Shown here: positions 1-11,076 of the stretch, in pieces
Layout of the letters: each line of letters starts with the position of its first letter
Numbering within the stretch: position 1 is the stretch's first letter
NCBI GenBank assembly: GCA_963932465.1
Contig: OZ010790.1
Span: forward strand, 350,077,087-350,141,086
Direction: 5' to 3'
DNA: 64,000 bases
DNA from: Maratus speciosus
Lineage: Eukaryota > Arthropoda > Arachnida > Araneae > Salticidae
The notes under the pieces: model-generated
What the model was told of the DNA's origin: nothing
What the model saw: only the letters and a program-made list of their open reading frames with translations
Databases searched by the model: none
Program-made: the position numbers and the translations under genes

Positions 1-1021
1 GTCTGCAGGAATCACCCGTACATTTCGCGATATGTTATCCTTCAACGCAGCCAGGTCCTGGACACCTCCGTGATAGACTTTGGACTTTAGGTAACCCCAT
101 AGCCAAAAGTTGCAGGGTGAAGATCAGGCGACGAAGGTGGCCATGCAGTTGGAAAACAGCGGCTAATGACTTTTTCTGTTGTGAATTTCTGTCGTAGAAG
201 CTGCTGCACCCGCAAAGCAATATGTGGAGGGGCTCTATCTTGCATAAAAATTATTTTCTCAGGGCACTGTCTTTGCTGAGGTGCCGGAATAACAAAGTTG
301 TTTAGCCTTTTGAAGATATATATCTCCGGTAACAGAACAAGTTAAGGTCCTGTCGGAGTAATGTTCTCATAGAAGAATGGACCTATGGTCATATCTACTG
401 GGAAACCACACCAAACAGTTATCTTTGGTGAATGCAAAGGAATTTCTTTGAATGCTCTTGGTGACTTGTTATCCCAAATTCGGCAGTTCTGGGTATTTAC
501 AGTTCCATTCAGGTAAAAGTGGGCCTAGTCTCCCCATAAGATTTTCCAGGGCCAAGCATCATCCAACTCCATTCTGGCAAGAAAAGTGAGAGCAAAAGTC
601 AATCGCTTATCATGGTCAGTGTGACACAACTCTTGTACAGGGCTAATCTTGTACGGATAGAAGTGGATAATCTTTCGTAGGATTTTCATATCTTACAATA
701 AGGCATATCCAGATTCCGAGGTATCCCAGGAGCGCTGGAAATGGTAGCAATATTTTCTGGTGCTCTGTCGACAATCGCCGTTGCCACTTCTTTGATTGTA
801 TCCCCGTGATACAGGTTTTCGTCCTCTGTCTAACTGAACATTTAGAGAACCTGTTTCTCAAACTTCTCAATCGTTGCTTTTAAACACTTAACTGACAAAG
901 GACCATTACTGTTATGAATTTGTTTGTGGTTTCTAAAAGCACGAAGAGCGGCTGGCGCATTGTACTGGTTGAGGTAAAAGAATCTGACTAGTAGATCTCG
1001 CTCGACTAAAGAAGGAGACAT
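1..1021 (-). pseudogene. Mariner-type transposase pseudogene (HTH plus DDE/D core), truncated at window edge
   Basis: This is a broken transposase of the mariner/Tc1 superfamily, type with an N-terminal helix-turn-helix (DUF4817-like). Read on the minus strand from an ATG at 1021, it begins MSPSLVERDLLVRFFYLNQY and runs through an HTH-like region before frameshifts near 850-790. Further on come the catalytic-core signatures: an ILWGD..AHFYLNG block (about 555-515) in which the codon after the first Asp is a stop, a C.IWDNKSPRAF block, a TVWCGFPVD block, a FMQD.APPHIAL block around 240-200 and a SPDLHPATF block around 130-105. These match the order and spacing expected of mariner D,D,D cores. 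Several stops and frameshifts make it non-functional. The 3' end of the gene lies beyond base 1. Element identity is fairly sure; exact subfamily is not. Confidence 0.85.
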
Positions 1022-1501
1022 TATAAAAGATAACTTTCAATGAAATTGCTTCTAACAGTAGCACATTACCTTTTAAAGCCGAACAAGCTTGAACTGGATC
1101 AAAAGATGTAACGTGAAATTTGAATAAAGAACTTCTTCTTCTGCTGTTGCTTTCTTTGGGGCTCTGTAAGTGACATTGCAGATAAAGAAACTTTTCATTG
1201 TTTATGAAAATGTTTAGGTTTTTATAAACTGTTGCCATTTTGAGCTTGGATTAAATTGCTAAATTCGTTAAATAAGCGGTAATTTTTTCAGTATTCATTA
1301 TTCATTTTTTGAAACTCTCTTTTTCGAATACACAGCGCCACATATTCCACTGGCGGTGATTTTTGGAACTATTTTTTTCGCGTAATCCTTCGTCCTCCGT
1401 CTTGTTTAATCTTCCTACAAAATTTGGCGCCATTCTCGCAATTAGAACGCGCTACAGAACACTCTGAGTACCTTCAGTTTAATTATAGCCACCACCTTGT
1501 A
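1..1501 (-). mobile_element. Mariner-type DNA transposon, 5' portion
   Basis: This is the element that carries the transposase pseudogene. Its 5' terminus is inferred at about 1499, where the minus strand starts CAAGGTGGTGGC next to a TA dinucleotide (1500-1501), as expected for TA-inserting Tc1/mariner elements. Between the terminus and the ATG is about 480 bp of untranslated sequence. The other inverted repeat is outside the window, so the boundary rests on one end only. Confidence 0.65.
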
Positions 1502-1601
1502 TAGTTATATATATACTTCCAAGAATCTTGGAAAGAATAATGTGCAGTGAAAAGTATTTGATTAAATAGTATAATTAAAAATAATAGAATTTTTTTATGT
1601 T

Positions 1602-1826
1602 TTAATTTAACTTTTTAGAGATTTTGAAAGGCACATTGATTTGATGAGTCGATGCTGTATGGGCTGTCTTAAACATTCCAAAGTATGTAATATCTAGTTC
1701 AACCTTGTTTGGATAAGATTCCTTCAATTTCCACAATTTCTCATGACATCGTTCAAATTCGTCTAAAGCAACTATCTGTAAAAATGTAATGTTGGACAAT
1801 GCATAGGATGCTTTCTCCCATTCCAC
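1602..1826 (-). other. Orphan open reading frame, candidate terminal exon
   Basis: A 74-codon open frame on the minus strand ends in a stop at 1602. It does not begin with ATG: the first codon is GTG, directly after a TAG whose AG could be a 3' splice site (pyrimidine-rich ...TTGTTACTTAG ahead of 1826). The peptide has unbiased composition (EWEKASYALSNITFLQIVAL, then a charged stretch and VELDITYFGMFKTAHT), unlike most frames here, which are Lys/Ile/Phe-rich. I do not recognise the family. No clear AATAAA follows. It could be a last exon, a transposon fragment or chance. Confidence 0.25.
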
Positions 1827-3798
1827 CTAAGTAACAACGAATAGTAGCGAATTGTAACATTGTCCTATTTTTAGGACAGCCTGTATCAATGAAACTAAAA
1901 AGAATTTTGGTTTATTTTATTTCATTTTATGGGTATACATAGACTTAGAGAAACTCATATTTAAGATTTTATAAAAATATATTAATTTGTGCAATGCTTG
2001 GTGCGATATGGGTAAAATGTTTTTGATATTGTTAAACTTAGGAATAATGGTTACCATTCAGATAGGAATCATAAACTTAGTATTTTCGACTGAATAAAAT
2101 ACAATCGTAATAAGGATTACGATCGTGGTTTCCTACACATTTTTTTGGTGCTGTAGCATGCTATTTACATCAGATATTATTTATCTTCATTTCTGAAAGT
2201 CCCTATATACAGGACTGATACAGGCGACTATTTTTATATTCTATTCGCACCACTACCTAAAACAATAAATTTTGTAGTATATTTCTCTTTCAAATGTTGT
2301 CAAACTGTATGTCAAAGATTTTTATTTTCAATTAATCTCATTACACTACAACATATGAGGAAAAATCTTCCATAGTATATTTTTTAATTATTACGCTATT
2401 TCAAACATAATGAAAATTATATGCATTTCTCAAGCATATTAAAAGATAAGTTAATGTTGGATATGGAGAGTATTGCATTTATTTTTTCATTTACAAGGAC
2501 ACAAAACAAAAATTCAGTTAAAGTATAGTTAATGGGATTATCGTTCGAAGTGCGTTTTCAGACTCTGAATGCATTTTAAATCTTAACCAAATTTGAGTAC
2601 ATTATATGTTGGATATAAATTCTGCTGTTGATATAAAGGGATGCACACAAAATTGTTCGTAAAAATTACTATTACAATAGGAGTAAAATGCTATTGTTTT
2701 GTATTTGTGTTATGCATTTTTCAGCTTAACTATATTTAGTTATCATATATTAATGTATTTTTCTAAATAAAGTCATGTACGCATTCAACTCAAAAAACTA
2801 ATTATTTTGCTGTCTACGTATGGTAATTATTAAAAGTACGATTTGTGTTCCGTTATGAGAGTTTATCTCGGAATTAAATTTCAGCTTCATATGTAGTTTT
2901 ATTGAAAATCCGTGTATTATATGCATGGATTCTTTCTTATTTTACTTCAAATATCATTTTTGTAATTTGCTAAATCGATAATAATCGATCCAGAAAAGTT
3001 TTTTAAATTCATTATCAGGGTCGTCGTAACCCAGTTTTTGCATCTCAAATGATCAGAATTCGCGATTATTCAAATGCAATTTTATTTGTTTTATACTGTT
3101 CATTTTACGTGAATTCTGAATTGAAATCATTTTCCTTTCAAATAAACGTTTAAATGTATGTTTTACTTTTCCAAATTATTATAATTATTATATTTGGGAG
3201 GGGAAGCTTTTCTACAGAGTTATTTGATTATATCAGGATTTTAAATTCGAATATTACCTGGGAAGTGGGACTTAAATTATCAGTACTGTAAGGTTATAAT
3301 TATCTTGTGGTACTCAAAAGTATTGTCGATGATTTCAAACAATCCAGCGCAGAAAGAAAATTTTCCTGTTTCAAAATCTTGCATGGGATCGTTTATTATT
3401 TGTCACCAAGTAAGAATGTCAAAATGTTTTGATGGCAAAAAAAAGTCTCAATTTTATTCAAAGAAATAAACTAAATTTCAAACTTATTATAAAATTCTAA
3501 CTTATTGACACAAAAATTTGTTCTAAACATTTTCTTCAACGATATTTAAAGTTACAAGATGCTTAGAGACCGTATTCCGTGCTGAAAATATAAACTACTT
3601 TTGCTTTCCAATTGTCTTCCTCCTCCCTTCTTTAATACTCTTACACGATGCTCGCTGGGCGGTGTTTTTTCTTAACGGTATTATCCGTCATTGCGCGTCA
3701 CACTGGCATACGCCAATCCCGTCTCACAGGTACCACATATGGACATCTGAAATCTTAGACTGGCGAGTTGACTCACCATAAAGTATTTCGTTTTACCA
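1827..3798. other. AT-rich spacer, nothing recognised
   Basis: I see no coding signature, inverted terminal repeats or tandem array here. The stretch 3590-3800 is somewhat richer in G+C, but its open frame (3681-3863, minus) has no recognisable content. Confidence 0.6.
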
Positions 3799-4391
3799 TA
3801 CAGGGTCATCAAAAAAGGTGTCCCTGAATTTAAAAATAAATTGCACGAGAAATACGCAGTCAATCAGTGCAAAACAAATTTGAAATTGCAGAACATCTGA
3901 GGGAGTTTTGGTAGTTGTGATTGCGTTGAACTTTACGTGCTGTACGGATGCTCCCATGTGCCGATGCTACTTCGTGACGCTATTTCATTTCACTAATCAG
4001 TCAATTCACATTAATCATGGTGAGTGTATTGTAGAAAGCACATTGCGGGTTGTGGTACGGCGTGTTTAAAAATATTACTAAGATACAACGTCATTTTTGC
4101 CGTACGTATGGGGAAGATTCACCTACAATCAAAACTATTGTTCGTTGGTTTAAACAGTTTAAAGAAACTGAAAATATGAAGATTAAGAACTTTCAAACCT
4201 GGCCATACAAGAGGGAGGGGGGGGGGGGCTCATATTGAAGTTTTCTAAGTAATGTAAAAAAAAATTAAAAAATAAAACATAAACATAACTGATGTTTCCA
4301 ATCGAACAGTGTTAAAATAAATCGTTTATCTTTATTAAATCCTTTGTTATTTTCATTCCAAATTAAAGAGAACTTTTTCGATGACCTTGTA
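3799..4391 (+). mobile_element. Internally deleted mariner element (593 bp)
   Basis: The left end reads TACAGGGTCATCAAAAAAGG (3799 on). The right end, read on the minus strand from 4391, is TACAAGGTCATCGAAAAAGT. The terminal 20 bases differ at only two positions, and both carry the TA expected of Tc1/mariner insertion. Between them is only a transposase N-terminus (4017-4238); the catalytic core is gone. A G run (about 4213-4228) interrupts the residue. Confidence 0.75.
4017..4238 (+). pseudogene. Mariner transposase N-terminal HTH fragment
   Basis: From ATG 4017 the frame has one internal stop (TAG at 4032) and then reads LWYGVFKNITKIQRHFCRTY followed by GEDSPTIKTIVRWFKQFKET. This is the N-terminal HTH typical of mariner-type transposases with a DUF4817-like domain (pattern ..IT.IQRHF...G...PT..TI..W...F.ET). 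Similarity is lost at about 4180, and the frame closes after a G-rich run. No D,D,D core is present, so the fragment cannot be catalytic. It sits between matching inverted repeats, which fits a non-autonomous deletion derivative. Confidence 0.7.
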
Positions 4392-5573
4392 TTATAGATT
4401 TGTTTACTAGAACGTTAAAGACTTCAGTATAATTAGTTTAAAGGTAGCACACTAAGGTTAATTTATTTAATGAAACTGATTTCTTATCCACAGCTACATT
4501 ATAAAAAAGTAAACATATTGTTTGTAAGGTCGACATTATACGGACGGATTTAATGCTTCAATAATAAATTTCGCTTTCACTGCGATCATTTTAGCTTCCA
4601 AACTTCGCAAAATTGCAATTTTTGCACCGTGCTAGAGGGCAAAAAATGTTATTCCAAATACTATTCGTTTGAAAACTGTATCCTAATTTATATGTTTGTT
4701 ATTGTTTTAAAAATAATTTTAAAGCATGATGTTTTTAGATCTCCATAGCGTGCTGCTCGATTACTAAATATTAAAATGTTTTCACATAAACTAATATAAA
4801 TAGTTTAGTATAACAGCCCAGTTAATATTCCATATTGAAATTAAAACTTCATTAAAAAGTATGTGAAATTATAAGATAATGTATATAAAACACAAATTTA
4901 ACACACATGTATTTGAGCTGTGCATTTTAATGACTGAAATTATCACAATAAAAAATGATGCTGTAAGCGGCGACATCTTTAATGATTTATTTGGGTATTT
5001 ACTACTGGCATGCAGCTAATATGAAAATACTGATTTTACTATATTTTAAACATAATTTGAAAATATTATTGATAGTTTTCATATAGGAATACTTTATGGC
5101 GTTGTTAGTGAGTAATCTAAAAAAATACAATAAATCATAAAAAATCTGTTATTGATATTTTACTGAAAGATATTGTATTGAAAGATATTGTATTTTACTT
5201 ATATTATTTAATCTGAGAAACCCAAGTTAGATCACTTAGTAATTACTGAATAATCGTAAGAAATATTTAAATTACGTTAAAACGAAATGATAATTAATAA
5301 CTCTTTACTTTAGTTTTTGATAGAAATCGAAATAAAATTATATAAGTGATGCAACGCTAAACATTTTAAGTAAACAAATCCGCAGAAAAATATTTCAGTT
5401 TACATATTTTAAACTTGTCTTCTTTACCAATATTTATTTAACTCTCATAAATTCAATTGCATGGAACTTAATTAAATATTTTGAATGATAAGCAATTTCA
5501 TAACCGAACGCTAAGTACTCGGAGGTTAATGAAAGAAGCAGGAGGTATTGTTTTAAATGCTCTGCATTATAAA

Positions 5574-5584
<11 letters not shown>
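4392..5584. other. AT-rich spacer, nothing recognised
   Basis: No coding or repeat structure stands out beyond short A/T runs. Confidence 0.6.

Positions 5585-5585
<1 letters not shown>

Positions 5586-5645
<60 letters not shown>
5586..5645. repeat. (AT)n microsatellite
   Basis: Sixty bases of uninterrupted alternating A and T, preceded by three CATA units. Open frames on either strand here (poly Tyr-Ile) are artefacts of the repeat. Confidence 0.97.
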
Positions 5646-5648
<3 letters not shown>

Positions 5649-5932
5649 TTATCGAACTTTAGAAAATAATACATTTAATAAAGTAATGCCACGGGAAAAT
5701 TTCGATATTTTTTCTTATACCAAATTATAGGGCTTATTTTTAAGAAACAAATTCAGTGATTTAGTGTTTTTGAAGAATGGTAATTTTTTTAAGATTATTA
5801 AATATTTTAAAATACTCCCATTTTGAAATAAATGTACCTTTTAAAAGTTTAAATACATATATTCATATTAAATATTTTTTAACTATATTTTACTGTACTA
5901 AAACTATCTCTTTCAATTTCTGTCTTACTCAG

Positions 5933-5962
5933 TTATCTATCTATCTATCTGTCTATCTATCT
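5933..5962. repeat. (CTAT)n microsatellite grading into TATG/GT-rich DNA
   Basis: A run of CTAT units with one CTGT variant, continuing into TATG and GTGTGTG stretches to about 6030. Confidence 0.9.
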
Positions 5963-6030
5963 CTATGTATGTATATGGGTGTGTGTGCGCCTGTGTGGAA
6001 TTTGTGTGTATTTATATATATGTATGTAAA

Positions 6031-7300
6031 CGAGATGATTCGAAAATTCAAGAAAACATTTAAAAGTCCAATAAAAAGGAACAAAACATGCTAAAAAGTA
6101 TGTAATTTGTACAACTGATATCGAGGTAGATCTAATTCTTTTAACAACAACAGTTGTACTTCCAGAAGTCGTCAATGAATGACGCTGACATAAATTATAT
6201 CGAGAAGATTTTTTTAATCAGCCTTTCAAGAACAGACTAATAAGTGGAATACAATAACCGTGCAATTCTACATTCTATAGATTTATTTAAATAACAAGTG
6301 TTCAGCCTTTAGCACTACTATATGGTCTGCAACAATTAACCCAGTCACAACGCCCGTCATAGTCCAGTGAAGCATGACGCGTTTGATTCCACATAAATGT
6401 TCTTCACGAAAATAATCGCTTGTACGTAAATGTAGAAGAGGATGATGAATACACGAAAAACTTTATGTCATTCAAAATCCTAAAATCTAAATGGATCAAG
6501 GAAGTAACTTGATGTTAAATACAGAATTTATCACTCGAAGTTCATCGAAAGTATTCAAAAGGCGTATTTTTATTAAACTGAAAACTAGAGGGTGTCATTT
6601 TACATAAGATTAACTACTAACAAGGCACGTTTTCATGCTGTGTGGATGCAACATGCTGTAGCAAAAGATTAAGTTATCGTTCAAAAGTCACTTTACAGGT
6701 TTTACAGAGCAAGGATACAGCATTAAGGATACAGGAAAGTAACACTTATTTTTCTTTCACTCTATGCAGAAGTATCAAATATAAATATATTTGTTAATAA
6801 AAATCGATAAAACCGTATACTGAAACACTAAGTAGATTAATGGAATTTAAAATATTGAAGTTTTTATTATATATATTTAAACCTTTATCTACTGCATTAT
6901 GATCTAGTGCAATTTTTTCCATGTAATTTTTCTTTCGGTTACTACAATAAAATTTAAAGGATATACATGAAAAATACTCACCCGAGAGAAATTTAATTCG
7001 TTAGAGGTAATTTACTGAAGTGGTACTTTAAAGTACTGTCAGTACTCTATGGCTAAAATATTCTCGTAACGGAAAACCCACAATATTTTAAATAACTTTA
7101 ATTTTCATCTTAAATTTCAGCTTGAGGACTAAAAACGGACTAAAAACTAGTTAATCTATATCATGATATTTGATAAAATTAATAGTTTTCACTTATTATG
7201 TTGTTATCAGCTGTTTGCGAATATCCGGTTTTGCAGGAAGCGAGTTCCCGCCGCTGCGCGAGCCGCCGATGGACAATAGAACTACGAAAAATCAAGAAAA
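6031..7300. other. Spacer, nothing recognised
   Basis: No coding signature was found. A motif GTGGTACTTTAAAGTACTGT near 7020 resembles the repeated unit at 9121-9224. Confidence 0.5.
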
Positions 7301-7309
7301 GTATAGAAA

Positions 7310-8210
7310 CATCTCTATCACAGAGCCCCTTTAACGCGCAATATTTCCAAATTCAAGGAGAACCTGTTGGCCAAAGCCAAAAACATGCACAAAAAATTTG
7401 GTTCAGTTATATGCATAACTTCATATACTTTTCGATGGTACAATAATGAAAATCGTACAGACATCGCAATTATAGCGTCCCCTTCCGGCGGAATTTTTCC
7501 AAATTCAGGGAGGACCTTCGTGCTATGATCAAAAACAAACACAAAAAATTTGGTTCAATTCTATATATAACTTCATACACTTTTCGATGGTACCATATTC
7601 AAAATGCCACAAAAATTGCTACTACAGCGCCCCTTACAGGGGAATTTTTCCCAAATTGAGGAAGGACCTACTTGCCGTAGCCAAGAACTTAAAAAAGTTT
7701 TTTGGTTCAATTCTATGCATAACGTCATACACTTTTCGATGGTACAATATTCAAAATCTCACAAAAATCGCTATTACAGCGCACCCTACCGGCGAATTAC
7801 TTCCAAATTCAGGGAGGAACTGCTTGTCATATCCAAAAACTTAAAACATTTTTTGGTTCAATTCTATATATAACTTCATACACTTTTGGATGGTACTATA
7901 TTCAAAATGCCACAAAAATTGCTACTACAGCTCCCCCTACCGGAGATTTTTTTCCAAATTGAGGAAGGACCTACTTGCTGTAGCCAAGAACTTAAAAAAG
8001 TTTTTTGGTTCAATTCTATGCATAACTTCATACACTTTTCGATGATACAATATTCAAAATAGCACAAAAATCGCTATTACAGCGCCCCCTACCGGTGAAT
8101 TTTTTCCAAATCCACAGAGGACCTGCTTGCCATAGCCAAAAACTTAAAATAAAATTTTGGTTCAATTCTATGCATAACTTCATACACTTTTTGATGGTGC
8201 AATGGCGATG
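7310..8210. repeat. Tandem array, about 151 bp unit, paired into 302 bp higher-order units
   Basis: A recurring landmark (CACAAAAATYGCTAYTACAG, then a CCCCTACCGG-like block, TTCCAAATT, TTTTGGTTCAATTCTATGCA, CATACACTTTTCGATGGTAC) starts at about 7459, 7608, 7760, 7911 and 8063, with a more divergent copy near 7310. Spacing is 149-152 bp. Copies at 7608 and 7911 share features (ATTGCTACTACAGC, GAGGAAGGACCTACTTGC), while those at 7760 and 8063 share others (ATCGCTATTACAGCGC). The array therefore looks like an alternating A-B dimer. The open frames that cross it are by-products of the repeat. Confidence 0.9.
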
Positions 8211-8357
8211 GACAGACGGATACACGGACAGACAGACATTTTCTCTAAACATGTTTTTTGGGATCTCTGACCCCTAAAATGTATAAATCCGTCGAAAACC
8301 GGAAGTCGAAAAATTTTTTATTATAATACTTTCTTCTATTGAAGATAGAAGAAAGTA
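8205..8357. repeat. 3' tail of the array unit ending in a perfect hairpin
   Basis: After the last unit comes a GGACAGACGG/ACAGACAGAC stretch, a block with GGATCTCTGACCCC, then a perfect 12 bp inverted repeat (8327-8338 with 8346-8357, arms TACTTTCTTCTA/TAGAAGAAAGTA, loop of 7). Together with the array it looks like one repetitive element, though I cannot assign a class. The sequence beyond the hairpin lacks a CTRR end, so it is not a clear Helitron terminus. Confidence 0.6.
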
Positions 8358-10104
8358 AAAATATTAAATTGACATAGTTTCTTTTTGCACATGAAAAATG
8401 AGTAAAAATTAAAATACGATGGTATTAAAAAAACAATGCTTTTAGATTTCGATTTTGTTAGTTGTCCTTTAGCATTAGTTATACCTAGTTTACTCTAGTT
8501 TAGTTTTCCCCCTACATTATTAGTTTAGCCTTAGTATTAGTTATGCGACACCTGTATTTCGAGGGCAACATGTTCTCTCGCATCTGCCCATATGCAATAT
8601 ATGAATTTACATATGCCATTTATAGCATACCAAAAATGAGCAAGTATTACACCTTTTTCGATTTCCTATAAAAATAATAATAAAACAGAAAATAAATACC
8701 ATAAAAAAACATTACAGCACCACAATTTAATTATAACATTATAAAGCAGATAAAACGATATATAACTACACAGACGAAAAGTAAACAAGACGTTTTTCTC
8801 CAACACCCAGTGTAATCCAACTGTTAAATAAAATATATACACCGCTTATTTAAAATAACTAATCAAATTGCATTCTAAAATCATAATGCACACATAAAAA
8901 AATCAACGCTTACATTATGTCCTTTACAATGTTTGCAGCAATAAGAAGTCAAGCGTGACAATATGTATAAAATGTCGGCACAAAGACATCGACTGTTTCA
9001 AAGATAGCCTCCTTCCTCGATAAAGTAACGAATCTAGAACTACTGATGTCATGTATCACGAAAAAGTGGAGTTAAAGGAGCGTTTTTTCAAAGTACTATT
9101 AGAATATCAGTAATATTTATTATAGGACGAAAGTTTAAAGTAAGTGGTACTTAGAAGTACCGTCAGTAGATATAGGAGGAAAGTTTAAATCATGTGATAC
9201 TTATAAGTACCGCCAGTAGATAAAGTGTTAAAGATTACACACACCTAAAATTATATAAAAAGTTTTTGTAAAAAGTTTGTTTAGATGCATTGAATTTACG
9301 CTTACGCAGATGTATCAAATACCTACGTAGCTGGAAATTTATATCTATGAATTTTGGAGATTTATTGTAAAATGATAGATTATTTAAATATCTGCATTTT
9401 CCTTTCGGTGGTAAGGTTTGATTTTGTGTCGATATTAATGTTGCTATGCTTCTCTCGTAAATCAGGACTCCAAATGTTCTGGACACCACTTTATTTCTTG
9501 AACTTTATTTTGCCATCTTTAATCGCATTTAATTCTGCCATTACTTAATCAACTACTTTTAAAATACTGATGACCAGTTTATTTCGGACGCCGATGTACG
9601 CGGGACACGTTGTTTACTATTAGGTATAATAGAAAGAATGGACGTTTTCTTTTATTTTTCAGTTGTTTGAGAACATAAATAAAATGAAGTGATAATATTT
9701 TCATGAAACAGCTTCGGTATGCCAATACGGATAATTTTAATTGCGCAGATTATTATTATGTGAAGTTTATTACATATATTTCACTTATTCTTCATCGACG
9801 ATAAAGTTTAGTAATCAAAATAGCTGATTGATATTGTTTGTATTCGGCAAAATATTTTTTAAGTAAATCATCCATTGCAGTGTACTTCATGTAATTTCTG
9901 AAAAAAAATCTAGAACTTTACATATTTTTTTTCATTTTTGTTCTTTATTATCACACGGAAATCTTACATTATATCCAATACATCTAATATCAAAATATTA
10001 ATGCACGATCTTCTGCAAAAAATAACAGTTAATGCATACGCACAATTTAAATATAGAATATTTTAAAAAATACTAGAAATTGCAAAATCATTATATTTTT
10101 CACG

Positions 10105-10105
<1 letters not shown>
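8358..10105. other. AT-rich spacer
   Basis: Apart from the two-copy repeat at 9121-9224, nothing is recognised. The frame at 9235-9489 (minus) and its shadow on the plus strand show no family signature. Confidence 0.5.
9121..9224. repeat. Two-copy tandem repeat, 50 bp period
   Basis: TATAGGACGAAAGTTTAAAG at 9121 recurs as TATAGGAGGAAAGTTTAAAT at 9171. Each is followed by a variant of GTGGTACTTAGAAGTACCGT and CAGTAGATA. Each unit contains the small palindrome GTACTT..AAGTAC. A single diverged unit lies near 7016-7050. Confidence 0.8.

Positions 10106-10153
<48 letters not shown>
10106..10153. repeat. (TA)n microsatellite, left half of an interrupted tract
   Basis: Forty-eight bases of alternating TA run directly into the palindromic MITE. 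The tract resumes on the far side at 11060-11076. Confidence 0.95.
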
Positions 10154-10156
<3 letters not shown>

Positions 10157-11059
10157 GGTGCAATATGTTATCTATCGCCGACCGTTAATTTCTCAACCGC
10201 TGGTCGTATACATATTGTTCCAATTACAAAAATGTTTCAAATGAGCTAAATATTCATGATCTGGCAGTATTTAAAGTAAAAAGTCAACTTTATAAAAATT
10301 ACGAAAACTAACTTTTATACGGTCCCCCAGTTTCTATAGTTATATTTAGTAAAAGTTTACTCATATGATAACAGATATAACACAAAAAGTTTGACATCTG
10401 TACTACAAAAATTGACCCAGTTATTAAATTTCAAAGTCTGAGATTTTTGCACATGATATTGTCTTTCATTAAGGGATCAGTTAAAAGATGAATTAAAGTA
10501 ATTCGAGATCAAAATCAGAGTGCAATGTCCTTTTTACGCAAGACCACCTTTAGCCGGTATCACCAAATCGGGGAATCACGAAATAGAGTTATTTCACTTA
10601 AAAATTTGAGCTAACTTTTATGGGTCGAACAACATTCAAAAGTACCAACGATACCGGCTAAAAGTGGCTTCGCCGTAAAAAAGACATTACATCCTGATTT
10701 TGATCTCGAATTACTTTAATTCATCTTTTAACTGATCCCTCAATGAAAGACAAAATCATTTGCAAAAACCTCAAACATTGAAATTTAATAACTGTGTCAA
10801 TTTTTGTAGTAGAGATGTCAAACTTTTTGTGTTATATATGTTATGATATGTGTATACTTTTGCTAAATATAAATATAGGGACTGGGTGACCGTATCAAAA
10901 GTTAGATTTCGTAATTTTTATAAAATTGATTTTTGACTTTAAATAATGCTACACCGTGTATATTTACTTCATTTCAAACATTTTTGTAATTGGAACTATA
11001 TATCTACGACCAACGGTTGAGAAATTAAAGGTCGGCGATAGATAACATATTGCACCCTG
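10154..11059. mobile_element. Large palindromic (fold-back) MITE, TA-inserting, 906 bp
   Basis: The left end CAGGGTGCAATATGTTATCT is matched on the minus strand by the right end (rc of AGATAACATATTGCACCCTG). The arms continue for roughly 400 bp each (about 10154-10562 and 10650-11059), including paired blocks GGTCGGCGATAGATAACATA, TTTTTGTAATTGGAAC and ACTTTTAGCCGGTATCG. About 85 bp of loop lies between them. TA dinucleotides flank both ends (10152-10153, 11060-11061). There is no coding capacity. The CAGGGTG terminus and TA target fit a Tc1/mariner-mobilised non-autonomous element. Confidence 0.9.
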
Positions 11060-11076
11060 TATATATATATATATAT
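11060..11076. repeat. (TA)n microsatellite, right half
   Basis: This continues the tract at 10106-10153 on the other side of the inserted MITE. Confidence 0.9.

Noticed and set aside
933..1238. 101-codon minus-strand frame
   Set aside because: It is out of frame with the mariner transposase start at 1021 and overlaps its leader; no signature.
5434..5669. Open frames on both strands with poly Tyr-Ile
   Set aside because: They are translations of the (AT)n microsatellite.
7459..8210. CRISPR-like array
   Set aside because: Units are contiguous 151 bp tandem repeats without alternating short repeats and unique spacers, in a eukaryotic transposon context.
7198..8277. Several overlapping frames (7198-8277, both strands)
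   Set aside because: They follow the 151 bp repeat period and recur as shifted copies of one another.
8327..8357. Helitron 3' end at the 12 bp hairpin
   Set aside because: No CTRR terminus follows within the usual distance.
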